Positions 8,378 through 16,919 of a DNA stretch of 64,000 nucleotides are shown here, piece after piece. The translations under genes and the position numbers were made by a program. The stretch is from contig CAJUKH010000026.1 of NCBI GenBank assembly GCA_910587345.1, forward strand, positions 1 through 64,000. The letters are read 5' to 3'. This stretch comes from an uncultured Oscillospiraceae bacterium (GTDB taxonomy: Bacteria > Bacillota > Clostridia > Oscillospirales > Oscillospiraceae). The stretch's first letter is position 1, and the number at the start of each line of letters is the position of its first letter. Below the pieces are notes generated by a model that saw only the letters and a program-made list of their open reading frames with translations, did no database searches and was not told the origin of the DNA.

Positions 8378-9955
8378 ATGATAAAAATACAAAATCTTTT
8401 CATGCCGCTGGATTACGGTCCCGAAGAGTTGCGTAGAAAGGCCGCAGCCGCCATCGGTCTGACCTCTTCAAATTTAATTTCCGTCAGGCTCCTGCGGCAA
8501 TCTGTTGATGCCAGAAAAAAACCTCAGATTCGTTATAATTGTGCTGTAGGAGTCGAGGTTGAAAACGAGGAAAATATCCTGCGCCTTTTTTCGGATGGAA
8601 ATGTCTCAAAATGGGTGGCTGAACCTTATATTTTTCCGCCTGTGACCCGCCGTTCAACCTTGCCTCCTGTCATTGTGGGCATGGGACCGGCCGGCCTGTT
8701 TGCCGCCCTTTTTCTGGCCAGAAACGGTATCCCTTCCGTTATTCTGGAAAGAGGGCAGCCTGTAGAGCAGCGAACGAAAGATGTTTCAATGTTCTGGACA
8801 GAGGGACGATTAAACCCGGCGTCCAATGTGCAATTTGGCGAAGGCGGCGCCGGAACCTTTTCGGATGGTAAGCTGACCACAAACACCCACGACCACCGCA
8901 TCGGTGCCGTGTTACAGGAGTTTGTGGCCCATGGTGCTCCGGAGGAGATCTGCTGGCAGCAAAAACCCCATGTCGGAACAGATATCCTGCGGCATGTGGT
9001 GCGTAATATTCGGGACGAATTGCTGAACCTTGGGTGCGAGATTCGCTTTAACACTCAATTTTCCGACCTGCGTTCAAACAATGGTGTCTTGACCGGTGCA
9101 TTGGTCCGAAGCGGCAACCAGGAGGTTGCTTTGGACTGTGATACTCTCATTCTGGCCCCAGGTCACTCCGCCAGGGATACCTTTCGTATGCTGCAAACAT
9201 CCGGTATTGCTATGGAAGGAAAACCGTTTGCTGTCGGCTGCCGGATCGAACACTCCCAAGCTATGATCTCCGAGTCGCAGTATGGCCCGCTGTGGCATAA
9301 GCTGCCCCCGGCTGATTATAAACTGGCCTGCCATCTGCCAAACGGCCGCTCCGCTTTTACTTTTTGTGTCTGCCCCGGCGGTCAGGTGGTGGCCGCTGCT
9401 TCCGAGACCGGCGGTGTGGTCACAAACGGTATGAGTGTTCATGCCAGAGACGGCAAAAATATTAACGGTGGCTTTCTGGTCGGGGTATCTCCCGCCGATT
9501 TTGGTCCCGGACCTTTGGACGGGACCTCCTTTCAGGAACGATGGGAGCAGGCGGCGTTTCATGCCGGTGGCGCTTCCTATCACGCACCGGCGCAGATGGT
9601 TGGCGATTTTCTTGCCGGGCGCACTTCCACCGTGCTTTCCGGTATTCAGGCGACTTATTGTCCAGGAGTCATACCCGGACAACTGGATAACTGCTTACCG
9701 GATTATGTGACTGACACTCTTCGTTCCGCTCTTTCTGTTTTTGACAAAAAACTGCACGGTTTTGCTGACGGCAGAGCGCTTCTGACCGGAGTGGAAACAC
9801 GTTCCTCCTCCCCTGTTCGCATTCTGCGCGACCAAAGTTTTCAAGCCTCTTTGCGTGGACTGTACCCCTGCGGTGAAGGCGCCGGATATGCCGGAGGTAT
9901 CACCTCTGCCGCCGTAGACGGAATACGTGTGGCGGAAGCAGTGGCTACCGGTTGA
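8378..9955 (+). CDS. FAD-dependent dehydrogenase, COG2509 family
   Basis: A 525-residue flavoprotein of uncertain substrate. An N-terminal domain of about 95 residues, typical of this family, precedes the dinucleotide-binding site VIVGMGPAGLFAALFLARNG (98-117) and the segment NVQFGEGGAGTFSDGKLTT. The C-terminus carries a second FAD contact, GLYPCGEGAGYAGGITSAAVDG. The frame is open 210 bases further upstream, but that part overlaps gdhA and its promoter and has no ribosome binding site, so I start at ATG 8378. Confidence 0.85.
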   Translation: MIKIQNLFMPLDYGPEELRRKAAAAIGLTSSNLISVRLLRQSVDARKKPQIRYNCAVGVEVENEENILRLFSDGNVSKWVAEPYIFPPVTRRSTLPPVIVGMGPAGLFAALFLARNGIPSVILERGQPVEQRTKDVSMFWTEGRLNPASNVQFGEGGAGTFSDGKLTTNTHDHRIGAVLQEFVAHGAPEEICWQQKPHVGTDILRHVVRNIRDELLNLGCEIRFNTQFSDLRSNNGVLTGALVRSGNQEVALDCDTLILAPGHSARDTFRMLQTSGIAMEGKPFAVGCRIEHSQAMISESQYGPLWHKLPPADYKLACHLPNGRSAFTFCVCPGGQVVAAASETGGVVTNGMSVHARDGKNINGGFLVGVSPADFGPGPLDGTSFQERWEQAAFHAGGASYHAPAQMVGDFLAGRTSTVLSGIQATYCPGVIPGQLDNCLPDYVTDTLRSALSVFDKKLHGFADGRALLTGVETRSSSPVRILRDQSFQASLRGLYPCGEGAGYAGGITSAAVDGIRVAEAVATG

Positions 9956-9971
9956 CCAATCCTCAAAATTC

Positions 9972-10017
9972 AAAATCACCCCAAGGAGGTAAATCAGCCT
10001 CTCTGGGGTGATTTTTC
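9972..10017 (+). terminator. Terminator after the COG2509 gene
   Basis: The 12-bp arms AAAATCACCCCA and TGGGGTGATTTT are followed by T residues. Confidence 0.85.
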
Positions 10018-10089
10018 TATCTCTTCTTTCACAGTCATGGTAGGTTAAGAGAATGTCGAACCCTGTCGACAACGAAAGGAGAAATAATT

Positions 10090-11223
10090 ATGAGCAGAAT
10101 CAGATGTGAACGTGGGATCTCTTATGATGAAGAAAGAAAGGTTTATTATCTTTACTCGGAACTTGGGCGGGATGCGAATGGGAAGCGCCTTCGGCGTTAT
10201 AGCACCCACCCAACCATTTCCGCAGCCAGAAAGGCGCGAGACGCTTATTTGTTAGAAAAAGAACAAGCCAAGGCAGTCCCTCCTACCAAGCGAACGCTGG
10301 ACCATTGGCTGGAGGAATGGATGAAAGAGATCATTATCCCAAATCGGGCCGAAACCACAGTTTACGGGTATCAAAAAATCATCCAGAATCATTTATCCCC
10401 AGCCTTAGGAAATATCCCGTTACAAAAGATCTCTTCGAAAGAGCTTCAGCACTATTACGCCGAACTGATGAATCAAAAGGGGCTTTGCGCCAATACAGTA
10501 AGGCGGCACCATGACCTGCTCTCCGCCGCGCTTCATTCCGCTATGCGCCAGGAGCTGATTTTTCGCTGCCCCACTGATTTGGTTGAACCGCCAAGGGTGA
10601 TCCAAAAAGAAACAAGATATTATACAGCAGATAGTTTAAAAAAGCTGTATGAATCTGTACAGGGACATTGGTTAGAACCTGTTGTTCATTTGGCCGGCAG
10701 TTTGGGCCTGCGCCGCGAAGAGATTTGCGGACTGCGCTGGGATAGTGTGGATTTCCAACTGCGAAAGATCCATATTCGGGCAGCCAGGACCGCTGCGGGA
10801 GCCAAAATCATTGATAAGGAGACTAAAAACCGCTCTTCTGCCCGAGTCCTTCATATGGGGGATGACATATATCATCTTCTGCGTCAGGAACGGCGCCGGC
10901 AAAATGAACGAAAATTGGCCATGGGACCCGCATGGCCCGACAGCGGTTACACCGCTGTCAATAAGAATGGAGTTCCTCTTTCCCCCAATGGACTTTCCGT
11001 TGCCTTTACCCGTTTCATACAGGCCAAACAACTTCCTCCCCTGACCCTTCATGGCCTGCGCCATACGTTTGCCACCATTGCTTCTGCCCAAGGCGCGCCG
11101 CTTTTTGATATCGGTAAAGCACTGGGACATTCCACCCCGGCAACCACTGGAAAGATCTATACTCATTTGGTGGACCAGCTTCATACAGAAACATTAGCAA
11201 AAGTGGCTGCGGCCTTACAATGA
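10090..11223 (+). CDS. Tyrosine recombinase/integrase, phage or ICE type
   Basis: Site-specific DNA recombinase of 377 residues. An N-terminal arm-binding region (1-60) and SAM-like core-binding domain (about 68-155) precede the catalytic domain. All catalytic residues appear intact: Arg208 (GLRREE), His321 and Arg324 (HGLRHT), His347 (LGHS) and Tyr357 (IYTH). AAAGGAG precedes the ATG. No excisionase, repressor, relaxase, tRNA or att-like repeat is adjacent; the neighbours are housekeeping genes, so it is an orphan, either a remnant of an element or a domesticated recombinase. Confidence 0.92.
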   Translation: MSRIRCERGISYDEERKVYYLYSELGRDANGKRLRRYSTHPTISAARKARDAYLLEKEQAKAVPPTKRTLDHWLEEWMKEIIIPNRAETTVYGYQKIIQNHLSPALGNIPLQKISSKELQHYYAELMNQKGLCANTVRRHHDLLSAALHSAMRQELIFRCPTDLVEPPRVIQKETRYYTADSLKKLYESVQGHWLEPVVHLAGSLGLRREEICGLRWDSVDFQLRKIHIRAARTAAGAKIIDKETKNRSSARVLHMGDDIYHLLRQERRRQNERKLAMGPAWPDSGYTAVNKNGVPLSPNGLSVAFTRFIQAKQLPPLTLHGLRHTFATIASAQGAPLFDIGKALGHSTPATTGKIYTHLVDQLHTETLAKVAAALQ

Positions 11224-11372
11224 CATCCAAATAAGTATATATTTAAATTTTTTCTTAAATCCCCGTGAGTTTTGTGGATTGAACAGATTTGAGATGGCTT
11301 TTTCGTAGACTTTTTGCTTTAAATGTGATACACTGGATAAAATTATGAGTACATTGCCCGGGAGATGTTTTT

Positions 11373-12107
11373 TTGAAAAAAGATATTTTAGGCGTAAAAG
11401 TTGATGATTTGACTCTATCTGAAGCAATTTCTGCCGGAATCGCACTTTTGGAGCATCCCGGATTTCATTATATCGTTACGCCCAATCCAGAATTTATCCT
11501 TTCCGCAAAAAAAGATGAGGCTTTCTGTTCTGTTTTGAATCAGGCCGACCTTTCTTTGGCGGATGGGATCGGCGTGATTTACGCCTCAAAAATACTGGGA
11601 ACTCCATTGAAAGGCAGAGCGCCGGGAGTCGATTTTGCCCAGGGCCTGATGACTTATCTTGCCGCCAGCGGTCTGCGGCTTTTTCTTCTTGGCGCAAAAC
11701 CTGGTGTAGCGGAGCAAGCTGCGAAGAACCTGAAGGTATCCCATCCCGGCCTTCAAATCTGTGGAACTCACGATGGATATTTCCAACAGGACGAGCCTGT
11801 TGTTGAAGCGATATATGCCGCCAAAACCGATGTCATCTTCGTTTGTCTTGGCGCTCCAAAACAGGAGTTATGGATGGCACGATACGGCTTTGCAACCGGG
11901 GCAAAGCTTGCAATAGGACTCGGCGGGTGCCTTGATGTTTTTGCCGGCAACGTGCAGCGTGCTCCAAAAGCGTTTCAAAAGGCTGGTTTGGAATGGCTTT
12001 ACCGCCTCATGAAAGAACCGAAGCGAATTGGCCGAATGGCAAAGCTGCCTTTGATTTTAGTAGACGCCCTTGGCGCCAGGATAGGAGGAAAAAATCGAAA
12101 TGGGTAA
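11373..12107 (+). CDS. WecG/TagA/CpsF family glycosyltransferase (GT26)
   Basis: Transfers an N-acetylmannosamine-type sugar onto a lipid-linked sugar in wall polymer or polysaccharide synthesis. The 244-residue protein shows the family motifs TPNPEFIL (near 35), LADGIGV (near 59), GRAPGVDF, LGAPKQE and LGGCLDVFAG. The start is TTG 11373 with GGGAGA about 8 bases upstream. Its last 8 bases overlap tmk. No other teichoic acid genes are nearby, so the acceptor is unknown. Confidence 0.88.
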   Translation: MKKDILGVKVDDLTLSEAISAGIALLEHPGFHYIVTPNPEFILSAKKDEAFCSVLNQADLSLADGIGVIYASKILGTPLKGRAPGVDFAQGLMTYLAASGLRLFLLGAKPGVAEQAAKNLKVSHPGLQICGTHDGYFQQDEPVVEAIYAAKTDVIFVCLGAPKQELWMARYGFATGAKLAIGLGGCLDVFAGNVQRAPKAFQKAGLEWLYRLMKEPKRIGRMAKLPLILVDALGARIGGKNRNG

Positions 12108-12774
12108 GCTGATTGTTTTTGAAGGAACGGATGGTTCCGGAAAGTCCACTCAGTTTAATCTGCTCTGCAGCCGCTTGCAGGAACAGGGGACTCAATTTCA
12201 ACGCTTGGTTTTTCCGCAGTACAGCGAGCCTTCCTCTGCCCTTTTGCGGATGTATTTAGCCGGAGAGTTTGGTCCCCACCCCACGGATGTCAATCCATAT
12301 GCGGCTTCTACCTTTTATGCGGTAGACCGCTATGCGGCTTGGAAAAAAGTATGGGAGAAAAGTTATCGAGCGGGTTCATTGATCCTTTCAGACCGCTACA
12401 CTACCTCAAACGCCGTTCATCAAGGCAGTAAACTTGCCCAGGCGGATCAACCGGCATTTTTTGATTGGCTGGTTGGGTTTGAATATGGAAAACTGGAACT
12501 TCCCAAGCCGGACGCTGTTATTTATCTGGATATGCCTACTCATATGTCAATACAGCTTCTTCGCAGCCGCGAGGAAGCAACCAATACGAAGGGCGATATT
12601 CATGAGGTGGATGAGGACTATCTGGCCCTTTGCGGAGAAACAGCCCGTCGAGCCGCACAGCATTACGGCTGGCACAAAATATCCTGCGTAAATGAATCGG
12701 GCCGGCTTCGGACCATTCAGGATATCCATACAGAGATCTGGTCCCTGCTTACGGACAAACTTTCTCTTGTATAA
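12100..12774 (+). CDS. tmk: Thymidylate kinase
   Basis: Phosphorylates dTMP to dTDP. The P-loop FEGTDGSGKST lies at residues 7-17, the DRY motif (LSDRYTTSNAVHQG) near 90, and a lid-like segment near 150. At 224 residues it is slightly longer than the usual 205-215. The start overlaps the preceding glycosyltransferase by 8 bases, and AGGAGGAAAAAAT supplies the ribosome binding site inside that gene. The functional link between the two genes is probably only co-transcription. Confidence 0.88.
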   Translation: MGKLIVFEGTDGSGKSTQFNLLCSRLQEQGTQFQRLVFPQYSEPSSALLRMYLAGEFGPHPTDVNPYAASTFYAVDRYAAWKKVWEKSYRAGSLILSDRYTTSNAVHQGSKLAQADQPAFFDWLVGFEYGKLELPKPDAVIYLDMPTHMSIQLLRSREEATNTKGDIHEVDEDYLALCGETARRAAQHYGWHKISCVNESGRLRTIQDIHTEIWSLLTDKLSLV

Positions 12775-12849
12775 AATATCCGATTGATTTTATTGCTGTT
12801 TTGACAGGCTGATTCTTTTCTTTCCCCTGCCTGTCCTATATCAGAACAT

Positions 12850-12877
12850 GAGAAGTGGGGCTTTCGCCCCGCTTCTC
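12850..12877. terminator. GC-rich hairpin between convergent genes
   Basis: GAGAAGTGGGGC/GCCCCGCTTCTC with a four-base loop, perfect apart from one G-T pair. It sits between tmk and the Cys-rich gene. No T tract follows on either strand. Confidence 0.5.
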
Positions 12878-12885
12878 CCGCTGGT

Positions 12886-13044
12886 TTAGCAACAGCAGTT
12901 ATTGTCGCAACCACACCCGCAGCCACAACCGCACCCGCAGTTGTTTCCATTCCCCCAACTGCCACAGCAGCAGAAGATGATAATAACCAGGAGAATGATC
13001 CAGCAGCAGTTACCGCCCCAACCATTGTTGTTACCACAGCACAT
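12886..13044 (-). CDS. Cys/Gly-rich single-pass membrane microprotein
   Basis: A 52-residue protein with 16 cysteines and no lysine or arginine. A CCGNNNGWGGNCC N-terminus is followed by a hydrophobic helix (WIILLVIIIF, residues 15-24), then a CCC cluster, an alternating Cys-Gly run (36-46) and a terminal CCC. GAGGTGAG lies 6 bases before the ATG, which supports real translation. Small Cys-rich proteins of this kind occur in Clostridia, some annotated as chorion-like high-cysteine proteins, but the function is unknown. Metal or thiol chemistry at the membrane, or a spore-coat role, are guesses. Confidence 0.7.
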   Translation of the reverse strand: MCCGNNNGWGGNCCWIILLVIIIFCCCGSWGNGNNCGCGCGCGCGCDNNCCC

Positions 13045-13188
13045 AAAAGACTCACCTCATTGATTATTTGGCGGTAGGAATTCGTTTCCTCATCGCCATC
13101 TGGAACATTCTATGTCTATTGCCTCATTCTGGTTCCACGGATGCGGGATTTTCTTATGAAATTCCGAAAAAACAGGAGTGATGTGAAA

Positions 13189-14304
13189 ATGTCTCAGGAA
13201 AGCAGTCCTCGCCGCCCCAGGCAACCGGCGCATACTGAAAGTAAGAGTCGCCCCCGTCGCAGACGCCGGAGGCGGATGAACCCCTTTTTGTACCTCTCTC
13301 TGGTTATTGCTGTATCTGCCATGTTGGCTGGCATTGCATGGATCTGGGTTGGCGATGTGCTGGCTCTTAATAAGGCGCCGGCTTCCGCTGTTATTACGGT
13401 GGAACGAGATGCCTCTCTCAACGATGTAGCCCGCACTTTAAAGGAGAATGGACTTATTGAGTATAAGACCCTCTTCAAAATATTCTGTTCTTTTACCAAG
13501 GCAGAGCAGAAAATCACCTCGGGCACCTATGAACTTAACACCGACATGGATTATAACGCTCTGGTCAACTCCATGAGTTCCCGCTCCGGGAGCCGGATGA
13601 CTGTCAGTATCACCATTCCGGAAGGATATACTGTGGATCAGATTTTTGCCCTTCTGGACGAAAAGGGTGTTTCTACGGTAGAAACGCTGCAAAACGTGGC
13701 AGCCAATCACGACTTCAAGTTTTCTTTTCTGAAAGGCGTTTTACCGCTGGGTGATTACCACAGACTGGAGGGTTACCTTTTCCCCGACACCTACGAATTT
13801 TATATGGGCGGCGGCGAGAGCGCAGCGATCCAGGTTTTGAACAAAATGATCCTGCGTTTTGATCAGCAGTTTCCTGATGCCTTGCGGGAACAGGCTGCCA
13901 ATATGGGATACAGTGTCCATGATATTGTTACTATCGCTTCCCTGATCGAAAAAGAAACAGACGGCAGTGACCAAACCTCCATTGCTTCTGTCATCTATAA
14001 CCGTTTGAATAATCCAAACTATGAAACTGTCGGATATTTGCAGATCGATGCGGCCTTGGTCTATGCCACCGGCCGAGTTATCACTCAGGCCGATTATCAG
14101 ACTGTGGACAGCCCTTACAACACCTATCTCTATAAGGGGCTTCCTCCCGGTCCTATTGCAAATCCCGGTATGGTGGCGCTAAACTCCGCATTAAACCCGG
14201 CAAAGACCAATTATTACTACTATATCCTCGGCAATGATAACACCCATCATTTTTTTGCTACTCACAGCGAGTTTGAGCGCTATCAGGCGACTTTGGGAGG
14301 TTAA
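13189..14304 (+). CDS. mltG: Endolytic murein transglycosylase MltG
   Basis: Cleaves nascent peptidoglycan strands at the membrane, setting glycan length. The cytoplasmic N-terminus is very basic (PRRRRRRR), followed by one membrane helix (about 33-55), a LysM-like segment and the YceG catalytic domain. The catalytic glutamate is in the motif ASLIEKET, and EGYLFPDTYEF and LQIDAALVYA are family hallmarks. ATG 13189 is preferred because AGGAG precedes it; in-frame ATGs at 13141 and 13156 lack a ribosome binding site. The next gene starts 1 base after the stop. Confidence 0.92.
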   Translation: MSQESSPRRPRQPAHTESKSRPRRRRRRRMNPFLYLSLVIAVSAMLAGIAWIWVGDVLALNKAPASAVITVERDASLNDVARTLKENGLIEYKTLFKIFCSFTKAEQKITSGTYELNTDMDYNALVNSMSSRSGSRMTVSITIPEGYTVDQIFALLDEKGVSTVETLQNVAANHDFKFSFLKGVLPLGDYHRLEGYLFPDTYEFYMGGGESAAIQVLNKMILRFDQQFPDALREQAANMGYSVHDIVTIASLIEKETDGSDQTSIASVIYNRLNNPNYETVGYLQIDAALVYATGRVITQADYQTVDSPYNTYLYKGLPPGPIANPGMVALNSALNPAKTNYYYYILGNDNTHHFFATHSEFERYQATLGG

Positions 14305-14305
14305 C

Positions 14306-15517
14306 ATGTCAAAAAAGATAGAACTTCTCTCTCCTGCCGGAGATCCGGAGCGGCTGCGAATGGCTGTGGCCTATGGTGCTGATGCGGTGTATCTGGCCGG
14401 TCAGATGTACGGTATGCGTTCCTTTGCAGGGAACTTTTCACAGGACGATTTGAAAGAGGCCGTTCGTTTTTGTCATGACCACCAGGTCCGGGTCCATGTA
14501 ACCTGCAACACGATGCCTCGTAATCAGGAGGTTGCATCCCTTCCGGAATACCTTACGTTTTTGCAGGATATCGGTGTTGATGCCTTGATTATTGGAGACA
14601 TTGGAGTGTTGAGTTTAGCAAAACGATATGCCCCGAAGACTGACCTTCATATCTCTACCCAAGCAAGTGTTACCAATTATCAAGCTGCGATCGCCTGGCA
14701 TGAATTGGGGGCCAAGCGGGTCATTCTTGCCCGTGAATTGACTTTGGACGAGATTCGAGAACTTCGTGCCAAAACCCCCAAGTCTTTGGAACTGGAAGCC
14801 TTTGTGCATGGTGCCATGTGTGTCAGTTACTCAGGCCGGTGTGTGCTGTCCAATTACATGACGGGACGGGACGCCTCCCGTGGCGCCTGTGCTCAGCCTT
14901 GCCGATACAAATATACACTTATGGAAGAGCAGCGTCCCGGCGAATTTTTCCCCGTGGAAGAGGACGATAAAGGCACTTATATTTTCAATTCAAAAGATAT
15001 GTGTATGATCGACCACATTCCGGAGTTGATGGATGCCGGGCTGGACAGTCTGAAAATCGAAGGACGGGCTAAATCTGCTTATTATGCTGCTGTTGCAACC
15101 GGCGCATACCGCCATGCCGTAGACGCCGCTTTGCTGGATGCCCCACTGGACCCGGTATGGCGGTCTGAGCTTGACAAGATCAGTCATCGCCCTTACTCTG
15201 AAGGCTTCTACTTTGGCCACCCAGAGCAGTATGTTGGAGATTCCCGCTATATCCGTGAGTGGCAGGTCAACGCTATCATCACTTCCTGCACATCAGAGGG
15301 GCAGGCATTGGCGTCTTTGCGCAATAAGTTTAAAATCGGAGATACCATTGAGGTCATTGGTCCGGGGATAAAGCCTTTCTCCTTTTCAGTTACAGATTTG
15401 CGTGACGGAGATGGACTTCCTATTGAGGAGGCGCGAACCCCTCAGATGCCCTTTCGTCTTACTCTTCCTCATCAGGTCCCTGCTCTCTCCATTCTTCGGA
15501 AGCAGGTGGATGTATGA
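14306..15517 (+). CDS. trhP: U32 family peptidase-like tRNA hydroxylation protein
   Basis: Homologue of B. subtilis YrrO/TrhP and E. coli YegQ, which act in prephenate-dependent hydroxylation of the wobble uridine of tRNA. The protein has 403 residues. The U32 signature EAFVHGAMCVSYSGRCVLSNYMTGRDASRG, split here as EAFVHGAMCVSYSGRC then LSNYMTGRDASRG, includes the cysteines thought to bind an iron-sulfur cluster. GGGAGG precedes ATG 14306; the frame is open further upstream inside mltG. It directly follows mltG, as is common in Clostridia, and overlaps the next gene by 4 bases. Confidence 0.87.
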   Translation: MSKKIELLSPAGDPERLRMAVAYGADAVYLAGQMYGMRSFAGNFSQDDLKEAVRFCHDHQVRVHVTCNTMPRNQEVASLPEYLTFLQDIGVDALIIGDIGVLSLAKRYAPKTDLHISTQASVTNYQAAIAWHELGAKRVILARELTLDEIRELRAKTPKSLELEAFVHGAMCVSYSGRCVLSNYMTGRDASRGACAQPCRYKYTLMEEQRPGEFFPVEEDDKGTYIFNSKDMCMIDHIPELMDAGLDSLKIEGRAKSAYYAAVATGAYRHAVDAALLDAPLDPVWRSELDKISHRPYSEGFYFGHPEQYVGDSRYIREWQVNAIITSCTSEGQALASLRNKFKIGDTIEVIGPGIKPFSFSVTDLRDGDGLPIEEARTPQMPFRLTLPHQVPALSILRKQVDV

Positions 15518-16626
15518 AACGCCGCTATGATTATGATGTGTTGCGGGTATGCTCCATGTTTGGCGTTATTTATCTTCATATAGCCTCCGGCGCGTTGAGA
15601 AGTCTGAACTATCCCGTATTGTGGAACGCATCAAATATATTTGCCTGTATTGCCACACCAGCCGTTCCGCTTTTCTTTATGATGTCGGGAGCTTTGCTGT
15701 TGCAGGAGGAAAAGACGGCAGATTTAAAATATTTATTTCAAAAACGCATTCCTAAGGTATTGGTCCCCCTTCTCACCTACTCTTTTCTTTTTCTTCTTTA
15801 TAGTGCGATCCGCAACAATACCGCCGGAGCGTTAGAGGGCCTTTCCAGGCTGCTAAACACTCCTGTTTCGGTTCCTTACTGGTTTCTCTATGCTCTTATT
15901 CCCATGTACCTTCTATCCCCTATGCTGAAAAAAATGTGTGACGGATTATCTGATGCCCACTGGCGGTATATGATCAGCCTTTGGATTTTCCTAACCCTGG
16001 GCCTTTATACCGTTCGCAGCTTTGTGCCGCCACAATATGAACTGATCGTTACAGAACATTGGACCCTCAACATCAATATGGTCGGCGGTTACCTTGGTTA
16101 TTTTCTTTTAGGAGCCTATCTGGAGCGGTGGGAAACGCTTCCATCCCGGAAGACTCTGGCAACTGTCGTAGGCTTTATGTTGTTGCTCAGCATTGTCGGT
16201 ACCCGATGGGACACCTATACCAGAATGTATTATTCTGATCGTTTTACCAACTATCTGACCTGTTTTACCATGGTTTTGGCCTCAGCAATTTTCTTACTGG
16301 CAAAATCTTGCCTGCGCGAAAAAGAAGAAACGGGAAAGATACTTCCTCTTCTGTCAGGTATTTCTTTTGCGGTCTATTTGATCCATCCCTTGGCCATTGG
16401 TTTGGGCGAGAAATTATGGACTTATTTTACCGGTACGCTCGGTCCCGGTACGATACTGCAGCAGGCCTTTTTCTTTCTCGCAGTTTCCCTCTTTTGCGTT
16501 CTTGCCGCTGTTATACTTGCGTCCATTCCCGGGATATGCTATCTCTTTACGGGGCAAAATTATCATTCCGCCTCCAAAAGCTGCAACCTTAAAGCATTGT
16601 TCTCGCCGCGCAAGAAACCCCGATAA
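15514..16626 (+). CDS. Acyltransferase family 3 membrane protein
   Basis: A 370-residue protein with about ten membrane helices. The N-terminal RRYDYDVLRVCSMFGVIYLHIAS carries the His typical of acyltransferase-3 enzymes, which O-acetylate or acylate cell-surface sugars and peptidoglycan. It uses an ATGA overlap with the U32 gene and is probably translationally coupled. The acceptor is unknown; an envelope role is suggested by mltG two genes upstream. Confidence 0.82.
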   Translation: MKRRYDYDVLRVCSMFGVIYLHIASGALRSLNYPVLWNASNIFACIATPAVPLFFMMSGALLLQEEKTADLKYLFQKRIPKVLVPLLTYSFLFLLYSAIRNNTAGALEGLSRLLNTPVSVPYWFLYALIPMYLLSPMLKKMCDGLSDAHWRYMISLWIFLTLGLYTVRSFVPPQYELIVTEHWTLNINMVGGYLGYFLLGAYLERWETLPSRKTLATVVGFMLLLSIVGTRWDTYTRMYYSDRFTNYLTCFTMVLASAIFLLAKSCLREKEETGKILPLLSGISFAVYLIHPLAIGLGEKLWTYFTGTLGPGTILQQAFFFLAVSLFCVLAAVILASIPGICYLFTGQNYHSASKSCNLKALFSPRKKPR

Positions 16627-16630
16627 GGCC

Positions 16631-16658
16631 TTGACAAGCGGGAAAAATATGATAAAAT
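16631..16658 (+). promoter_or_regulatory. Promoter of the alaS leader
   Basis: TTGACA (16631-16636), 16 bases, TAAAAT (16653-16658). Confidence 0.85.
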
Positions 16659-16659
16659 G

Positions 16660-16892
16660 CTATTTGTAAAATCGCTATGACGAAGCTAAATCTGCTATGC
16701 CACATTGAGCGAGAGGGGACAGTGAAAGCCCTCAGGTGACACAGGCAGATGCGCCACTTCTGAGCTGCCTGGGAAACCAGGACGGTAATCCCCGTTACAG
16801 GATACAATGAGATGCCTTCTACACAGGCAAATCAGGGTGGTACCGCGGAGTGATACGCTTCGCCCCTGGATTCAGGGGCGAAGCGTTTTTTT
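16660..16892 (+). promoter_or_regulatory. T-box riboswitch upstream of alaS
   Basis: The conserved T-box bulge AGGGTGGTACCGCG is at 16834-16847. It is followed by a 13-bp terminator stem (16856-16868 / 16873-16885) and seven T. Uncharged tRNA-Ala would pair with the specifier in the 5' stem I and with the T-box to form the antiterminator. Several GCC/GCT triplets lie in stem I, so the specifier is consistent with alanine, but I could not fix which one is used. Confidence 0.93.
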
Positions 16893-16919
16893 GCCCCAAT
16901 ACAAAAAGGAGAGATTATA

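Noticed and set aside
10018..11372. Attachment sites for an element around the lone integrase
   Set aside because: No direct repeat of useful length was seen on the two sides, and no tRNA is adjacent.
12717..13055. Longer minus-strand frame rich in Ala and Val (112 codons)
   Set aside because: It overlaps the Cys-rich gene in another frame and runs into tmk. The Cys-rich frame has the better ribosome binding site and a coherent composition.
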